This document shows, piece by piece, positions 1 through 5,840 of a stretch of DNA of 6,256 nt; position 1 is the first letter of the stretch; every line of letters begins with the position of its first letter. The stretch covers positions 1-6,256 of the forward strand of contig JACCQW010000471.1 of NCBI GenBank assembly GCA_013813955.1, read 5' to 3'. Below the pieces are notes generated by a model, which saw only the letters and a program-made list of their open reading frames with translations, was not told the DNA's origin and did not search any database. The translations under genes and the position numbers were made by a program. This stretch comes from Solirubrobacterales bacterium. GTDB lineage: Bacteria; Actinomycetota; Thermoleophilia; Solirubrobacterales; Solirubrobacteraceae.

Positions 1-179
1 CGGCCGAGCCCACGCCTGTCGTCGGCGTGGCCGGCAGCTCCGGCGCCCGTCCCCCCGGCAGCGCGATGCCGTCCGCCGACGGCGCGGCCGACACGGCCCA
101 GCGTCCCGAGGTCCTCGCCGGAGCGGCCTTCGCCGGCGGCCTCGTCGCCGCCATGATCCTCAAGCGCCTTGGCAACTGA
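1..179 (+). CDS. C-terminal fragment of an unidentified small membrane protein (5' end outside window)
   Basis: The frame is open from the window edge (first whole codon at position 3) to a TGA at 177-179, giving 58 residues. The first part is a Pro/Gly/Ala/Ser-rich, probably disordered linker. The end, from PEVLAGAAFAGG to ILKRLGN, is a short glycine- and alanine-rich hydrophobic helix closed by basic residues, like a single membrane anchor. I do not recognise the family. The next gene starts inside its last codons, and the two genes after that are a holin-X and a DUF3618 protein, so it is probably the first member of the same membrane-protein cassette. GC-rich wobble positions and the tight overlap make it credible as real coding sequence. 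Its start and full length cannot be seen. Confidence 0.6.
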   Translation, partial: AEPTPVVGVAGSSGARPPGSAMPSADGAADTAQRPEVLAGAAFAGGLVAAMILKRLGN

Positions 180-579
180 CAACTCCCCCCAGAACCTCTC
201 CCAGGCCGTCCAGGAGATCTCCGAGCGCGCCTCGCTGCTCGTGCGCGAGGAGATCGAGCTCGCCAAGGCCGAGGTCACCGAGAAGGTCACCAAGCTCGTC
301 AAGGGGATCGTCGTCGGCGCCGCCGCGGGCATCTTCGCGATCACGGGCCTGCTGTTTTTGCTGCACGGCTTCGCGTGGCTGGCCTGGTTCGCGCTGCCGG
401 TCTCCAACAGCGCGATCTTCTGGGGCTTCTTCATCGTCGCGGGCGTGCTGTTCCTGGTTGGCGGAGTCGCCGGGTTTCTCGCCGCGCGCTTTCTGAAGGC
501 GGGCAAGTCGCCCAAGCCCGAGATGGCGATCGACGAGGCGCAGCGCATCAAGGAGACCGTCCAGGAGGCCGGGTCCTGA
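169..579 (+). CDS. Actinobacterial holin-X / Phage_holin_3_6-like membrane protein
   Basis: The product is a 136-residue integral membrane protein. Residues 10-45 form a charged amphipathic helix (ERASLLVREEIELAKAEV), followed by two hydrophobic segments at about 47-72 and 82-108, and a short charged tail with the helical motif DEAQRIKETVQE. This order, length and N-terminal motif match the family called 'putative actinobacterial holin-X' (PF07332-like). That family is named for resemblance to phage holins; a lytic role in cellular copies is not established. The start is a TTG 11 bp inside the preceding gene. It has no obvious Shine-Dalgarno sequence, so coupled translation is likely. A GTG at 241 is in frame but would remove most of the conserved N-terminal helix. 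The next gene begins in the stop codon (TGATG). There are no phage genes around it, so it reads as a resident chromosomal gene. Confidence 0.8.
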   Translation: MATDNSPQNLSQAVQEISERASLLVREEIELAKAEVTEKVTKLVKGIVVGAAAGIFAITGLLFLLHGFAWLAWFALPVSNSAIFWGFFIVAGVLFLVGGVAGFLAARFLKAGKSPKPEMAIDEAQRIKETVQEAGS

Positions 580-809
580 TGCCGGCCGACCAGCGCACGC
601 CCGAGCAGATCCGGGCCTCGATCGAGGCCAACCGCCGCGAGCTGGGCACGTCGATCGAGCGCCTGCGCGGTGAGGTCGCGGTGCTGACCGATTGGCGCCG
701 CCATCTCGTCGCCCACCAGAAGCAGGTCCTCATCGGGGCCGCCGTCGCGGGGTTCGTCGTCGGCGGGGGCATCGCCGCCGTCGGCGGGCTGTTCCGCCGC
801 CGTCGCTAG
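579..809 (+). CDS. DUF3618 family small membrane protein
   Basis: The product has 76 residues. The N-terminal 30 residues carry the DUF3618 signature RTPEQIRASIEANRREL, a soluble amphipathic helix. One transmembrane segment follows at about 49-71 (VLIGAAVAGFVVGGGIAAVG), ending in a basic RRRR tail that suggests an N-out or hairpin-like topology with the tail inside. The start ATG overlaps the upstream TGA by one base, and an AGGAGG lies at 563-568, ten bases before it, so this start is well supported. In actinobacteria DUF3618 proteins are commonly found next to holin-X proteins, as here; their function is unknown. A longer reading frame that starts at 375 and shares this C-terminus is rejected because it overlaps the holin-X gene out of frame. 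Confidence 0.82.
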   Translation: MPADQRTPEQIRASIEANRRELGTSIERLRGEVAVLTDWRRHLVAHQKQVLIGAAVAGFVVGGGIAAVGGLFRRRR

Positions 810-820
810 TGGCCCACTAG
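806..820. other. 15-bp palindrome holding the stop codons of two convergent genes
   Basis: CTAGTGG-C-CCACTAG is a perfect 7+1+7 inverted repeat. The TAG stop of the plus-strand DUF3618 gene (807-809) and the TAG stop of the minus-strand transporter (CTA at 817-819) sit symmetrically in its arms. As RNA it could form a short hairpin from either strand, so it may act as a bidirectional terminator, but the stem would be only 5-6 bp with no T-run. It could also arise simply because two stop codons face each other. Confidence 0.4.
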
Positions 821-1998
821 GCCGGAGCCGGCTTTGGCATCGGCCCGCCGGCGGCGGGCTCCGGGCCGTCGCCGTCGGGGGGCTCGGCCTCCCCGCCGGC
901 CCCGTCGCCCTCGGGAGGATCGGCGTCCCCGTCGTCGGCGGCCGGTGAGGGCCGCGAGTCGTTGCGCCAGTCCCACCACTCGCGCACCGCGACCTGGATC
1001 GACGCGGCGACCGGGATGGCCACCAGCGCGCCCAGCACGCCGAGCAGCGTGCTGCCGAACAGCACCGCCACGAGCACCACGAACGGCTGGACGTTGACCG
1101 TGCGCTTCTGCACCTGCGGCTGGATGACGTAGTTCTCCAGCTGCTGGTAGAGCACGGCCCAGATCACCCACACGATCGTGGCCGTCGGGAAGTTCGTGAA
1201 GAGCGTCACGACCGCGATGAGGATCGCCGCGATCGTCGCGCCGATGAGCGGGATCAGCGAGAACAGCCCGGCGAGCACCGCCAGCGGGGGAGCGAACGGC
1301 ACCCCGAGGATCGACAGCACGATGAACGTGCTCGCGCCGGCGATGCCCGCGATGCACAGCGCGCCGGCGACGTAGCCACCGACCGCCTGCGCCATGCGGT
1401 CGGAGACCCGCCGCAGGCGCTCCGCGCGGTCTCCGTGCGTGAGCGACAGGGCGGCCTCGCGCCAGCGCGGCCCGCTGCCCAGGATGAACGCCGACAGGAC
1501 GAGGATGGTGAACAGGGCAAAGACCGAGTTGACGAGGCCGAAGCCCACGTCGCGCAGGATCCCGGCGGCATCGCCGATGCGGTTGGGCAGCTTCTGCGCC
1601 TCGTCCTCCAGGCGCGCCACGACGTTGTAGTCCGACTCGAGCTCGCGCAGGCGTTCGTTGCGCTGGATGAAGTCCTGCGCGTCGTTGGCGTACCGGGGCA
1701 GGTCGCGCACGAGGTCGTCGGCCTCCGAGACGACCGGCGGGAGGACCGCCGCGGCCAGCAGCAGCGGGAGCGCGAGCAGGCCGAGGAACACGAGGGCGAT
1801 CGCCGCGCCCCGGCCCATCCACCGGCTGAGCCACCGCACCGGGCCCGACAGGGCGACCGCCAGGAACGTCGCGAGCAGCACCCAGGTGATCGGCTGGCGC
1901 AGGAGGTAGATCACGTACAGCGACAGGACGACGGCCACGATGACCAGGACGGTCCGCAGGACGACGCGCGCGCCGGAGAGCGCCGGCTGGGGCTCCAT
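817..1998 (-). CDS. AI-2E family transporter (PF01594-type multi-pass permease)
   Basis: The product is a 393-residue inner-membrane protein with about eight hydrophobic segments: two or three in residues 12-88, one near 151-174, and a C-terminal cluster over about 205-335. The family signature is clear in the second half: GLFSLIPLIGATI at 244-256, then YQQLENYVIQPQVQKR at 284-299 and LLGVLGALVAIPVAASI at 318-334. Residues 88-150 are the hydrophilic loop typical of the family. Family members include the AI-2 exporter TqsA and Na+/H+ antiporters, so the substrate cannot be inferred. The ATG at 1998 puts the first membrane helix about 12 residues in. The frame stays open to 2196, but that extension is Arg-rich and unlike the family. 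No Shine-Dalgarno sequence is evident. Residues 345-393 form an acidic Pro/Gly tail with an internal duplication. The gene converges on the DUF3618 gene with a 7-bp gap. Confidence 0.9.
   Translation of the reverse strand: MEPQPALSGARVVLRTVLVIVAVVLSLYVIYLLRQPITWVLLATFLAVALSGPVRWLSRWMGRGAAIALVFLGLLALPLLLAAAVLPPVVSEADDLVRDLPRYANDAQDFIQRNERLRELESDYNVVARLEDEAQKLPNRIGDAAGILRDVGFGLVNSVFALFTILVLSAFILGSGPRWREAALSLTHGDRAERLRRVSDRMAQAVGGYVAGALCIAGIAGASTFIVLSILGVPFAPPLAVLAGLFSLIPLIGATIAAILIAVVTLFTNFPTATIVWVIWAVLYQQLENYVIQPQVQKRTVNVQPFVVLVAVLFGSTLLGVLGALVAIPVAASIQVAVREWWDWRNDSRPSPAADDGDADPPEGDGAGGEAEPPDGDGPEPAAGGPMPKPAPA
868..931. repeat. Imperfect 36-bp-period direct repeat inside the transporter tail
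   Basis: The 28-bp units at 868-895 and 904-931 match at 24 of 28 positions by eye. Their period of 36 bp is a multiple of three, so it duplicates a 12-residue acidic segment of the AI-2E transporter tail (DPPEGDG and EPPDGDG copies). This is an in-frame expansion in a low-complexity, probably disordered cytoplasmic tail. Confidence 0.6.
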
Positions 1999-2208
1999 CG
2001 CGCCATCATCGCGGCGGGCCCGGACGTGGCGGCGCTCAGGGCGCGCAGACCGCCGCGCCCGCTCCCGCTCGACATTCGTCCACCGAGCCGGGAAACGACG
2101 TAGCCCGCGGTCCGTTCGGCCGATGCGTCGTCCACAGGCAGGCGCGGCCCGACGCGCCACCGCATCGGGCAGGAAGCCAGAGCGGCCAGCAACCACGGAG
2201 GCATTCTC
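1999..2208. other. Divergent intergenic region between the transporter and the secreted-protein operon
   Basis: These 210 bases separate two divergently read genes and should hold both promoters. I see no convincing -35/-10 pair on either strand. The small symmetric elements are an 8-bp palindrome TCGGCCGA at 2116-2123 and a 6-bp inverted repeat (GCCCGA at 2147-2152, TCGGGC at 2165-2170) in the probable 5' leader of the plus-strand gene. Both are weak enough to be chance at this GC content. The minus-strand frame stays open through most of this region, but its composition does not look like protein. Confidence 0.5.
2197..2201 (+). promoter_or_regulatory. Ribosome binding site of the first secreted protein gene
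   Basis: GGAGG ends seven bases before the ATG at 2209. It is one of the two clear Shine-Dalgarno sequences in the window and fixes the start of the 177-residue secreted protein. Confidence 0.8.
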
Positions 2209-2742
2209 ATGAAGTCACGCAAGCTCACCCTCGCGACGGCCGCCGCGGCCCTCGCTGCCGCGGCGCTCGCGCCCGCCGGCGCCCAGGCCGCCGACCAGGT
2301 GGTCAGCGGTACGACGATCGCCTCGACCCTCTCGCTCGGGGTCCCCGTCGCCGCTACGTTCGGCGCCACCATCGGCCCGAGCGCAGCGGTCGACAGCACC
2401 GGCGGCTCGGTCGGGGTCACCGCGGTGGGCGCCTGGATCCTGCGCGTCTCCGGTACGGACGGCGGCAAGCTCAAGGCCACCGCCGATGCCCTGTGCACGG
2501 GCAGCACATCGGTCCTCAACAACGCGCTGCGCGCGTTCCCCACCGCCTCGCTGGGCAACTTCACCTCCAGCTACGCGACCGGCACGCCGCTGACCATGTC
2601 CGGCACCGCTCAGCAGATCGCCTCGGGCACCGGCTCCAATGCCCTCACGCTGACCTACCGCCACGTCCCGAACGCATCCGATCAGTTCACGGCGGGGTGC
2701 CCCTACACGATGACCAGCACGGTGGCGCTCGCGGCCACCTGA
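2209..2742 (+). CDS. Secreted WxL-like small surface protein, paralogue 1
   Basis: The product has 177 residues. Residues 1-27 are a textbook Sec signal peptide: basic MKSRK, an Ala/Leu core, and cleavage after AQA before ADQ. The mature part is rich in Ser, Thr, Gly, Ala and Val with short alternating hydrophobic stretches, as in a secreted beta-sandwich. A WxL-type tripeptide lies at 76-78 in GAWILRVSGTDGG. A Cys pair, C96 and C164, could form a disulfide. The C-terminus, CPYTMTSTVALAAT, resembles the closing strand of WxL domains but lacks the second Trp. Residues 41-91 align with the next gene's product at about 32 of 51 positions by eye. The start is fixed by a GGAGG at 2197-2201. It is probably the first gene of a three-gene group whose third product is a DUF916-like anchor. 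Assignment to a divergent WxL family is my inference; the product could equally be an unnamed actinobacterial secreted family. Confidence 0.75.
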   Translation: MKSRKLTLATAAAALAAAALAPAGAQAADQVVSGTTIASTLSLGVPVAATFGATIGPSAAVDSTGGSVGVTAVGAWILRVSGTDGGKLKATADALCTGSTSVLNNALRAFPTASLGNFTSSYATGTPLTMSGTAQQIASGTGSNALTLTYRHVPNASDQFTAGCPYTMTSTVALAAT

Positions 2743-2764
2743 TCACCGCAGCCGACGGCGTACA

Positions 2765-2792
2765 CGCGATCCGGCCCCTGGGCCGGATCGCG
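2765..2792 (+). terminator. Strong intergenic hairpin between the two paralogous genes
   Basis: This is a perfect 12-bp stem (CGCGATCCGGCC with GGCCGGATCGCG) around the four-base loop CCTG, starting 22 bases after the stop of the first gene. No T-run follows, only GTCGTTGG. It could be a T-less intrinsic terminator, an RNA 3'-end stabiliser, or a processing or attenuation site that makes the upstream gene more abundant than the two downstream. The stem is far longer than the other inverted repeats I noticed in the window. Confidence 0.65.
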
Positions 2793-2861
2793 GTCGTTGG
2801 CGTCCCGGCCGGCGATGACGTTCGCGCCTCCGGCGACCTGGCACCCTGTGCCCCAGTGCCG

Positions 2862-3398
2862 ATGCCCTGCAACCGCAACCCCCTCAAACCCCCGCTGGGC
2901 GTCGTTGGCGTCGCGGTTGTTGCCGCGATGCTGCTGCCCGGGCCTGGGGTGGGTGGCGAGGCGCGGGCGGCCGGGCTGTCGCTCGGCGTGCCGACCCCGG
3001 CCGTCTTCGGGTCCCCGCTGGGGCCGTCGACGCCGGTGGAGTCGACCGGCGGCTCGGTGAGCGTCACCGCGCTGGCGGGGTGGCAGGTGCGGGTGCGCGG
3101 GACGGACGGCGGCCGGCTGCGATCGACGGGCACCGGCCCGTGCGCAAGCGGATCGACGCTGCTGAGCAATTCGCTGCGCGTGTGGGCCGGCGGGACGGGC
3201 GTCAGCAGCCCGGGCTCGAGCGCGAACCCGCTGGTGCTCTCGGACACCGCGCAGGTGCTCGCCTCGGGCAACGTCCTCGGGCTCGTGGCCCTCGCCGTGC
3301 CGGTGACCGTGACCTATCGTTACGTGCCGTCGGCCGGCGATCAGCTCCCCGCGAGCTGTCCATACTCGCTCACGGCGATCATCGACCTGTCCGCATGA
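2862..3398 (+). CDS. Secreted WxL-like small surface protein, paralogue 2
   Basis: The product has 178 residues from the ATG at 2862. That start gives a signal peptide with basic residues R5 and K9, a hydrophobic core VVGVAVVAAMLLPG, and a cleavage site after EARA near residue 36. The frame is open back to 2493, but that part overlaps the upstream paralogue out of frame. No Shine-Dalgarno sequence is visible, and a GTG at 2856 is a possible alternative. The mature protein begins LSLGVP and keeps the paralogue's core STGGSV, then GWQVRVRGTDGG at 73-84, where WxV replaces WxL. The Cys pair is kept at C94 and C166, and the C-terminus is CPYSLTAIIDLSA. The region between the cysteines is more divergent, with a hydrophobic LGLVALAVPVTVTYRYV stretch. 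Its TGA overlaps the next gene's ATG (ATGA at 3395-3398), so the two are translationally coupled. Partnership with that anchor protein is inferred. Confidence 0.75.
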   Translation: MPCNRNPLKPPLGVVGVAVVAAMLLPGPGVGGEARAAGLSLGVPTPAVFGSPLGPSTPVESTGGSVSVTALAGWQVRVRGTDGGRLRSTGTGPCASGSTLLSNSLRVWAGGTGVSSPGSSANPLVLSDTAQVLASGNVLGLVALAVPVTVTYRYVPSAGDQLPASCPYSLTAIIDLSA

Positions 3399-4933
3399 CA
3401 CTCCTGGCACCCTCAGGCGCCGTGTGCCGCGCCCTCCTCGCGCTCGGCGCGAGCGCCGTCGTCGTCGCGTGCGCGGCGGAGCCCTCACCGGCGCAGGGGC
3501 CCGACCGCGGCCTGTTCGGCATCGCCCCGGGCAAGGTCCTCATCGCCACCCGGCCGCCGCGCGACGTGCGGCCGCTGCAGATCACCAACACGACCCGGCT
3601 CACCTACGACGTGCGGGTGTTCGCCGCACCGCTGCGCCAGGCGGCCGACGGCGGGCTCACCTACGACTCGTCGCCGCGCGGGCGCAGGCTCGCCCGCCGC
3701 ACCGTGCGCCTGAGCGCCGAGCGCTACACCATGTCCCCGGACTCTCGCCGCGAACTGCGTGTGCGCTGGCTGCGCGCCTTCCCGCGCCAGCGCGTGGCAC
3801 CCATCGGCCTGGTCGTCCGCGGGGTGCCCCGGGGCCTTCGGCCGGGGACGCTGAGCTCCGACTACCGGATCGTCGGCACCTACCTGCTGCGCCTGCCCGG
3901 CGGGCGGCGCGGCGGGCGGTTCGTGGGGCTCACGCCGGAGCAGGGCCCGCGGCGCACCCTGATGTTCACGGCGCGCGTGCGGAACACCGGGCAGGTCTAC
4001 GACGAGCCGCGCGACGGGCGCATGAGGATCTCCGACGCGCGCGGGCGCACGGTCGTGCGGGCGCGCTTCAAGGGCGACATCATCCTGCCGGGCGCCGAGC
4101 GCCCGTTCGTGGTCACCACGCGCAAGCTGCTGCCCGCGGGGCGCTACTCGGTGACGGCGAGCATGCGCTTCGGGGCGTCGCGCACCGTGCAGCGGATAAC
4201 GCGGCGCTTCCGGCTCGTCGGGCCCAATCGCCTGCCGACCACCCGCCTGCGCGTAGTCGACGTGGAGGCGTCGGGCTACATCGGCGAGGCGGCCAGGGTG
4301 TCGGTCCGGGTCCGCAACACCGGCAACCTGCGCACCGCCGCCACCGTGCGCACGCGCCTCGTGCCGGCTCCGGGCGGGCGCCGAGCCGCGCGGCCGGCCG
4401 ATGCGCAGACCGCGACCCGGACCCTCACCGCAGGGGAGGAGGCCCGCGTCGAGTTCGAGCTCGGCAAGCTCGGCGACCAGGACTACGACGTCGACGCGAC
4501 CGCGCTCGCGGGGAGACGCAGCTTCGGCACGTCGACGATCTCGATCACGCCACGCCCGGAACGATCGCTGTGGGAGCGCTTCAAGCGCTTCGTCTCCGAT
4601 CATGCGGTCCTGATCGTCGCGCTGCTCGCGCTGCTCGTCCTGGCCGCCATCGCGGAGTACACCCGCCGCTACCGGCGCCGGCTTCGCGCGCAGCTGGCGG
4701 CGGCGAGCCCTGACGGTGGTGCGGCGACGAGCCGCCTCGATGGGCGCGTGGACCTCAACCGCGCGACGGCCGAGGAGCTCGCCGTGCTGCCGGGCATCGG
4801 GCCCACGGCGGCTCAGCGCATCGTGGAGGACCGCGATGAGTACGGGCGCTTCACTTCGCTGGAGGAGCTCGGCCGCGTCGAGGGCTTCGACGCCGAGCGC
4901 GTCGGCGCGCTGCGCGACCACGCCTCCGTCTGA
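3395..4933 (+). CDS. DUF916-like extracellular Ig-domain protein with transmembrane helix and C-terminal ComEA-type HhH domain
   Basis: The product has 512 residues. Residues 1-27 are a signal sequence ending VVVACAAE; VVAC with Cys26 fits a lipobox, so lipidation is possible. Residues 40-165 resemble the WxL-interacting DUF916 domain: IAPGKVLI, then PLQITNTTRLTYDVRV, DGGLTYD and a paired-strand IGLVVRGVP. A fimbrial-chaperone-like fold would look similar. Residues 178-275 form a second beta domain (RNTGQVYDEP, LPAGRYSVTASM), like DUF3324. Residues 283-386 form a third, CARDB-like Ig domain (VSVRVRNTGNLRTA). Residues 402-421 are one membrane helix, followed by RRYRRR, so the C-terminus should be cytoplasmic. 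Residues 451-512 are a clear helix-hairpin-helix pair of ComEA type: VDLNRATAEELAVLPGIGP, then FTSLEELGRVEGF. Known DUF916/DUF3324 proteins end soon after the helix; the HhH tail is unusual. The ATG overlaps the upstream stop. The HhH call is strong; the DUF916 call is moderate. Confidence 0.82.
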   Translation: MTLLAPSGAVCRALLALGASAVVVACAAEPSPAQGPDRGLFGIAPGKVLIATRPPRDVRPLQITNTTRLTYDVRVFAAPLRQAADGGLTYDSSPRGRRLARRTVRLSAERYTMSPDSRRELRVRWLRAFPRQRVAPIGLVVRGVPRGLRPGTLSSDYRIVGTYLLRLPGGRRGGRFVGLTPEQGPRRTLMFTARVRNTGQVYDEPRDGRMRISDARGRTVVRARFKGDIILPGAERPFVVTTRKLLPAGRYSVTASMRFGASRTVQRITRRFRLVGPNRLPTTRLRVVDVEASGYIGEAARVSVRVRNTGNLRTAATVRTRLVPAPGGRRAARPADAQTATRTLTAGEEARVEFELGKLGDQDYDVDATALAGRRSFGTSTISITPRPERSLWERFKRFVSDHAVLIVALLALLVLAAIAEYTRRYRRRLRAQLAAASPDGGAATSRLDGRVDLNRATAEELAVLPGIGPTAAQRIVEDRDEYGRFTSLEELGRVEGFDAERVGALRDHASV

Positions 4934-4940
4934 GCGTCCG

Positions 4941-5816
4941 CTACGCGAGCAGCGCTGCGGGCAGCCCGCCCACGCCGACCATGCCCGGCCCGGCGTAGGT
5001 GCCGATCACCGGCCCGACCTCGCTGACGAACAGCGGCTCGGAGCCGAAGATCTCGCGGCCGCGCTCGACGAGGCGCTCGGCCTGGTCGGCGGCCTGGATG
5101 TGCTGGACCAGCCAGCCGTCGGCGCCGGCGTCGTGCAACGTGCGCAGGTAGTCCACCATCCGCTCGAACGCGCGCCCGGCGGTGCGCACGCGCTCCACCG
5201 GCATGACCTCCGACTCGATCGACAGGATCGGCTTGATCTTCAGCGCCCCGCCGACCCAGGCCTGCGCCTTGCCCACGCGCCCGCCGCGCTGCAGGTACTC
5301 CAGCGTGTCCAGGCAGAACCAGATGCGCAGCGCCTCGCGGGCCTCACGGGCGTGCGCGGCCACCTGCGCCTGGTCGCCGCCGGCGCGGGCACGCGCCGCC
5401 GCGGCGAGGACCTCCAACCCCAGCCCACCGCAGGTCGTCGCGGAGTCCAGGATCTCGATGCGCTTCCCGAGGCCGCGCTCGGTGAGCTGCTCGCGGGCCT
5501 GCAGCGCCGAGCCGAAGGTTCCGGACATCCCGGCGGACAGGTGGATGGACACGATGTCGTGCCCCGCCGCGAGCAGCGGCTCGTAGACGGAGAGAAAGTC
5601 GCCCACCGACGGCTGCGACGTGGTCGGCAGGTCGTCGGTCGAGCCCAAGCGCTCGTAGAAGGCGTCGAAGTCGGCCATCTCGCTCTCACGCTCGAACGTC
5701 TCCTGGGCCGATGGGCCCGGCCATCTCACGTACAACGAGACGAGGTGGACGTCGTGCGCGGCGACGAGCTCGGCGGGGAGGTAGTGGGTGGTGTCCGTGA
5801 CGACGGCGACCGCCAT
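4941..5816 (-). CDS. DegV family fatty-acid-binding protein
   Basis: The product is a 291-residue cytoplasmic protein of the usual DegV length. Family motifs appear in order: VVTDTTHYLP at 5-14, PTTSQPSVGDF at 64-74, IHLSAGMSGTFGSA at 91-104, DSATTCGGLG at 124-133, LEYLQRGGRVG at 172-182, and SEVGPVIGTYAGPG at 265-278. DegV/FakB proteins bind one fatty acid; in Firmicutes FakB presents it to the kinase FakA to make acyl-phosphate for phospholipid synthesis. No FakA-like gene is in this window, so the partner is unknown. The ATG at 5816 places the first beta strand directly at the N-terminus as in the family; the open frame extends to 6116 but overlaps the divergent gene and is not DegV-like. 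A TAGGGT lies eight bases upstream, and no Shine-Dalgarno sequence is clear, so the message may be leaderless. It converges on the HhH protein gene with a 7-bp gap. Confidence 0.93.
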   Translation of the reverse strand: MAVAVVTDTTHYLPAELVAAHDVHLVSLYVRWPGPSAQETFERESEMADFDAFYERLGSTDDLPTTSQPSVGDFLSVYEPLLAAGHDIVSIHLSAGMSGTFGSALQAREQLTERGLGKRIEILDSATTCGGLGLEVLAAAARARAGGDQAQVAAHAREAREALRIWFCLDTLEYLQRGGRVGKAQAWVGGALKIKPILSIESEVMPVERVRTAGRAFERMVDYLRTLHDAGADGWLVQHIQAADQAERLVERGREIFGSEPLFVSEVGPVIGTYAGPGMVGVGGLPAALLA

Positions 5817-5824
5817 GCGGGCTG

Positions 5825-5830
5825 ACCCTA
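5825..5830 (-). promoter_or_regulatory. Possible -10 element for degV
   Basis: On the minus strand this reads TAGGGT, a TANNNT-type actinobacterial -10 hexamer, eight bases before the DegV ATG. That spacing would give a leaderless or nearly leaderless transcript, consistent with the lack of a clear ribosome binding site. I see no recognisable -35 at the expected distance. Confidence 0.35.
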
Positions 5831-5840
5831 CCGCCCCCGG

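Noticed and set aside
169..579. Prophage remnant suggested by the holin-like protein
   Set aside because: No endolysin, structural, integrase or att-like sequence is nearby; the holin-X plus DUF3618 pair is a common chromosomal cassette in actinobacteria.
1401..1435. 8-bp inverted repeat CGGAGACC / GGTCTCCG with a 19-base loop
   Set aside because: It lies in the middle of the transporter coding sequence and is within chance for this GC content.
806..1834. 342-residue minus-strand frame overlapping the transporter gene
   Set aside because: Arg/Ala/Gly/Pro-rich shadow in another frame of a clearly coding AI-2E gene; typical of high-GC DNA.
1435..2103. 222-residue plus-strand frame antisense to the transporter
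   Set aside because: Gln/Arg/Asp/His-rich antisense shadow with no domain-like pattern; the opposite strand has a convincing membrane protein.
1999..2196. 66-residue N-terminal extension of the AI-2E transporter
   Set aside because: Arg-rich, unlike the family, no ribosome binding site, and it would fill the divergent promoter region; the ATG at 1998 fits the family start.
2493..2861. Upstream extension of paralogue 2 in the same frame
   Set aside because: It overlaps paralogue 1 out of frame and would bury the signal peptide internally.
3080..3394. 105-residue N-terminal extension of the HhH protein
   Set aside because: It overlaps paralogue 2 out of frame and would hide the signal sequence; the ATGA overlap at 3395 is the natural start.
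2703..3488. 261-residue minus-strand frame across the two small secreted genes, with a GGANVIAGRDAND segment faintly like RTX repeats
   Set aside because: Only one weak, irregular segment, and the rest is Arg/Pro/His-rich antisense noise over two recognisable secreted proteins.
3424..4713. 429-residue plus-strand and 478-residue minus-strand frames (3485-4921) over the HhH protein gene
   Set aside because: Both are low-complexity Arg/Ala/Pro/His shadows; the chosen frame has a signal peptide, membrane helix and HhH motifs.
4716..5825. 369-residue plus-strand frame antisense to degV
   Set aside because: It runs over the end of the HhH gene and all of degV with Leu/Gln/Arg/His-rich antisense composition; degV motifs on the other strand are unambiguous.
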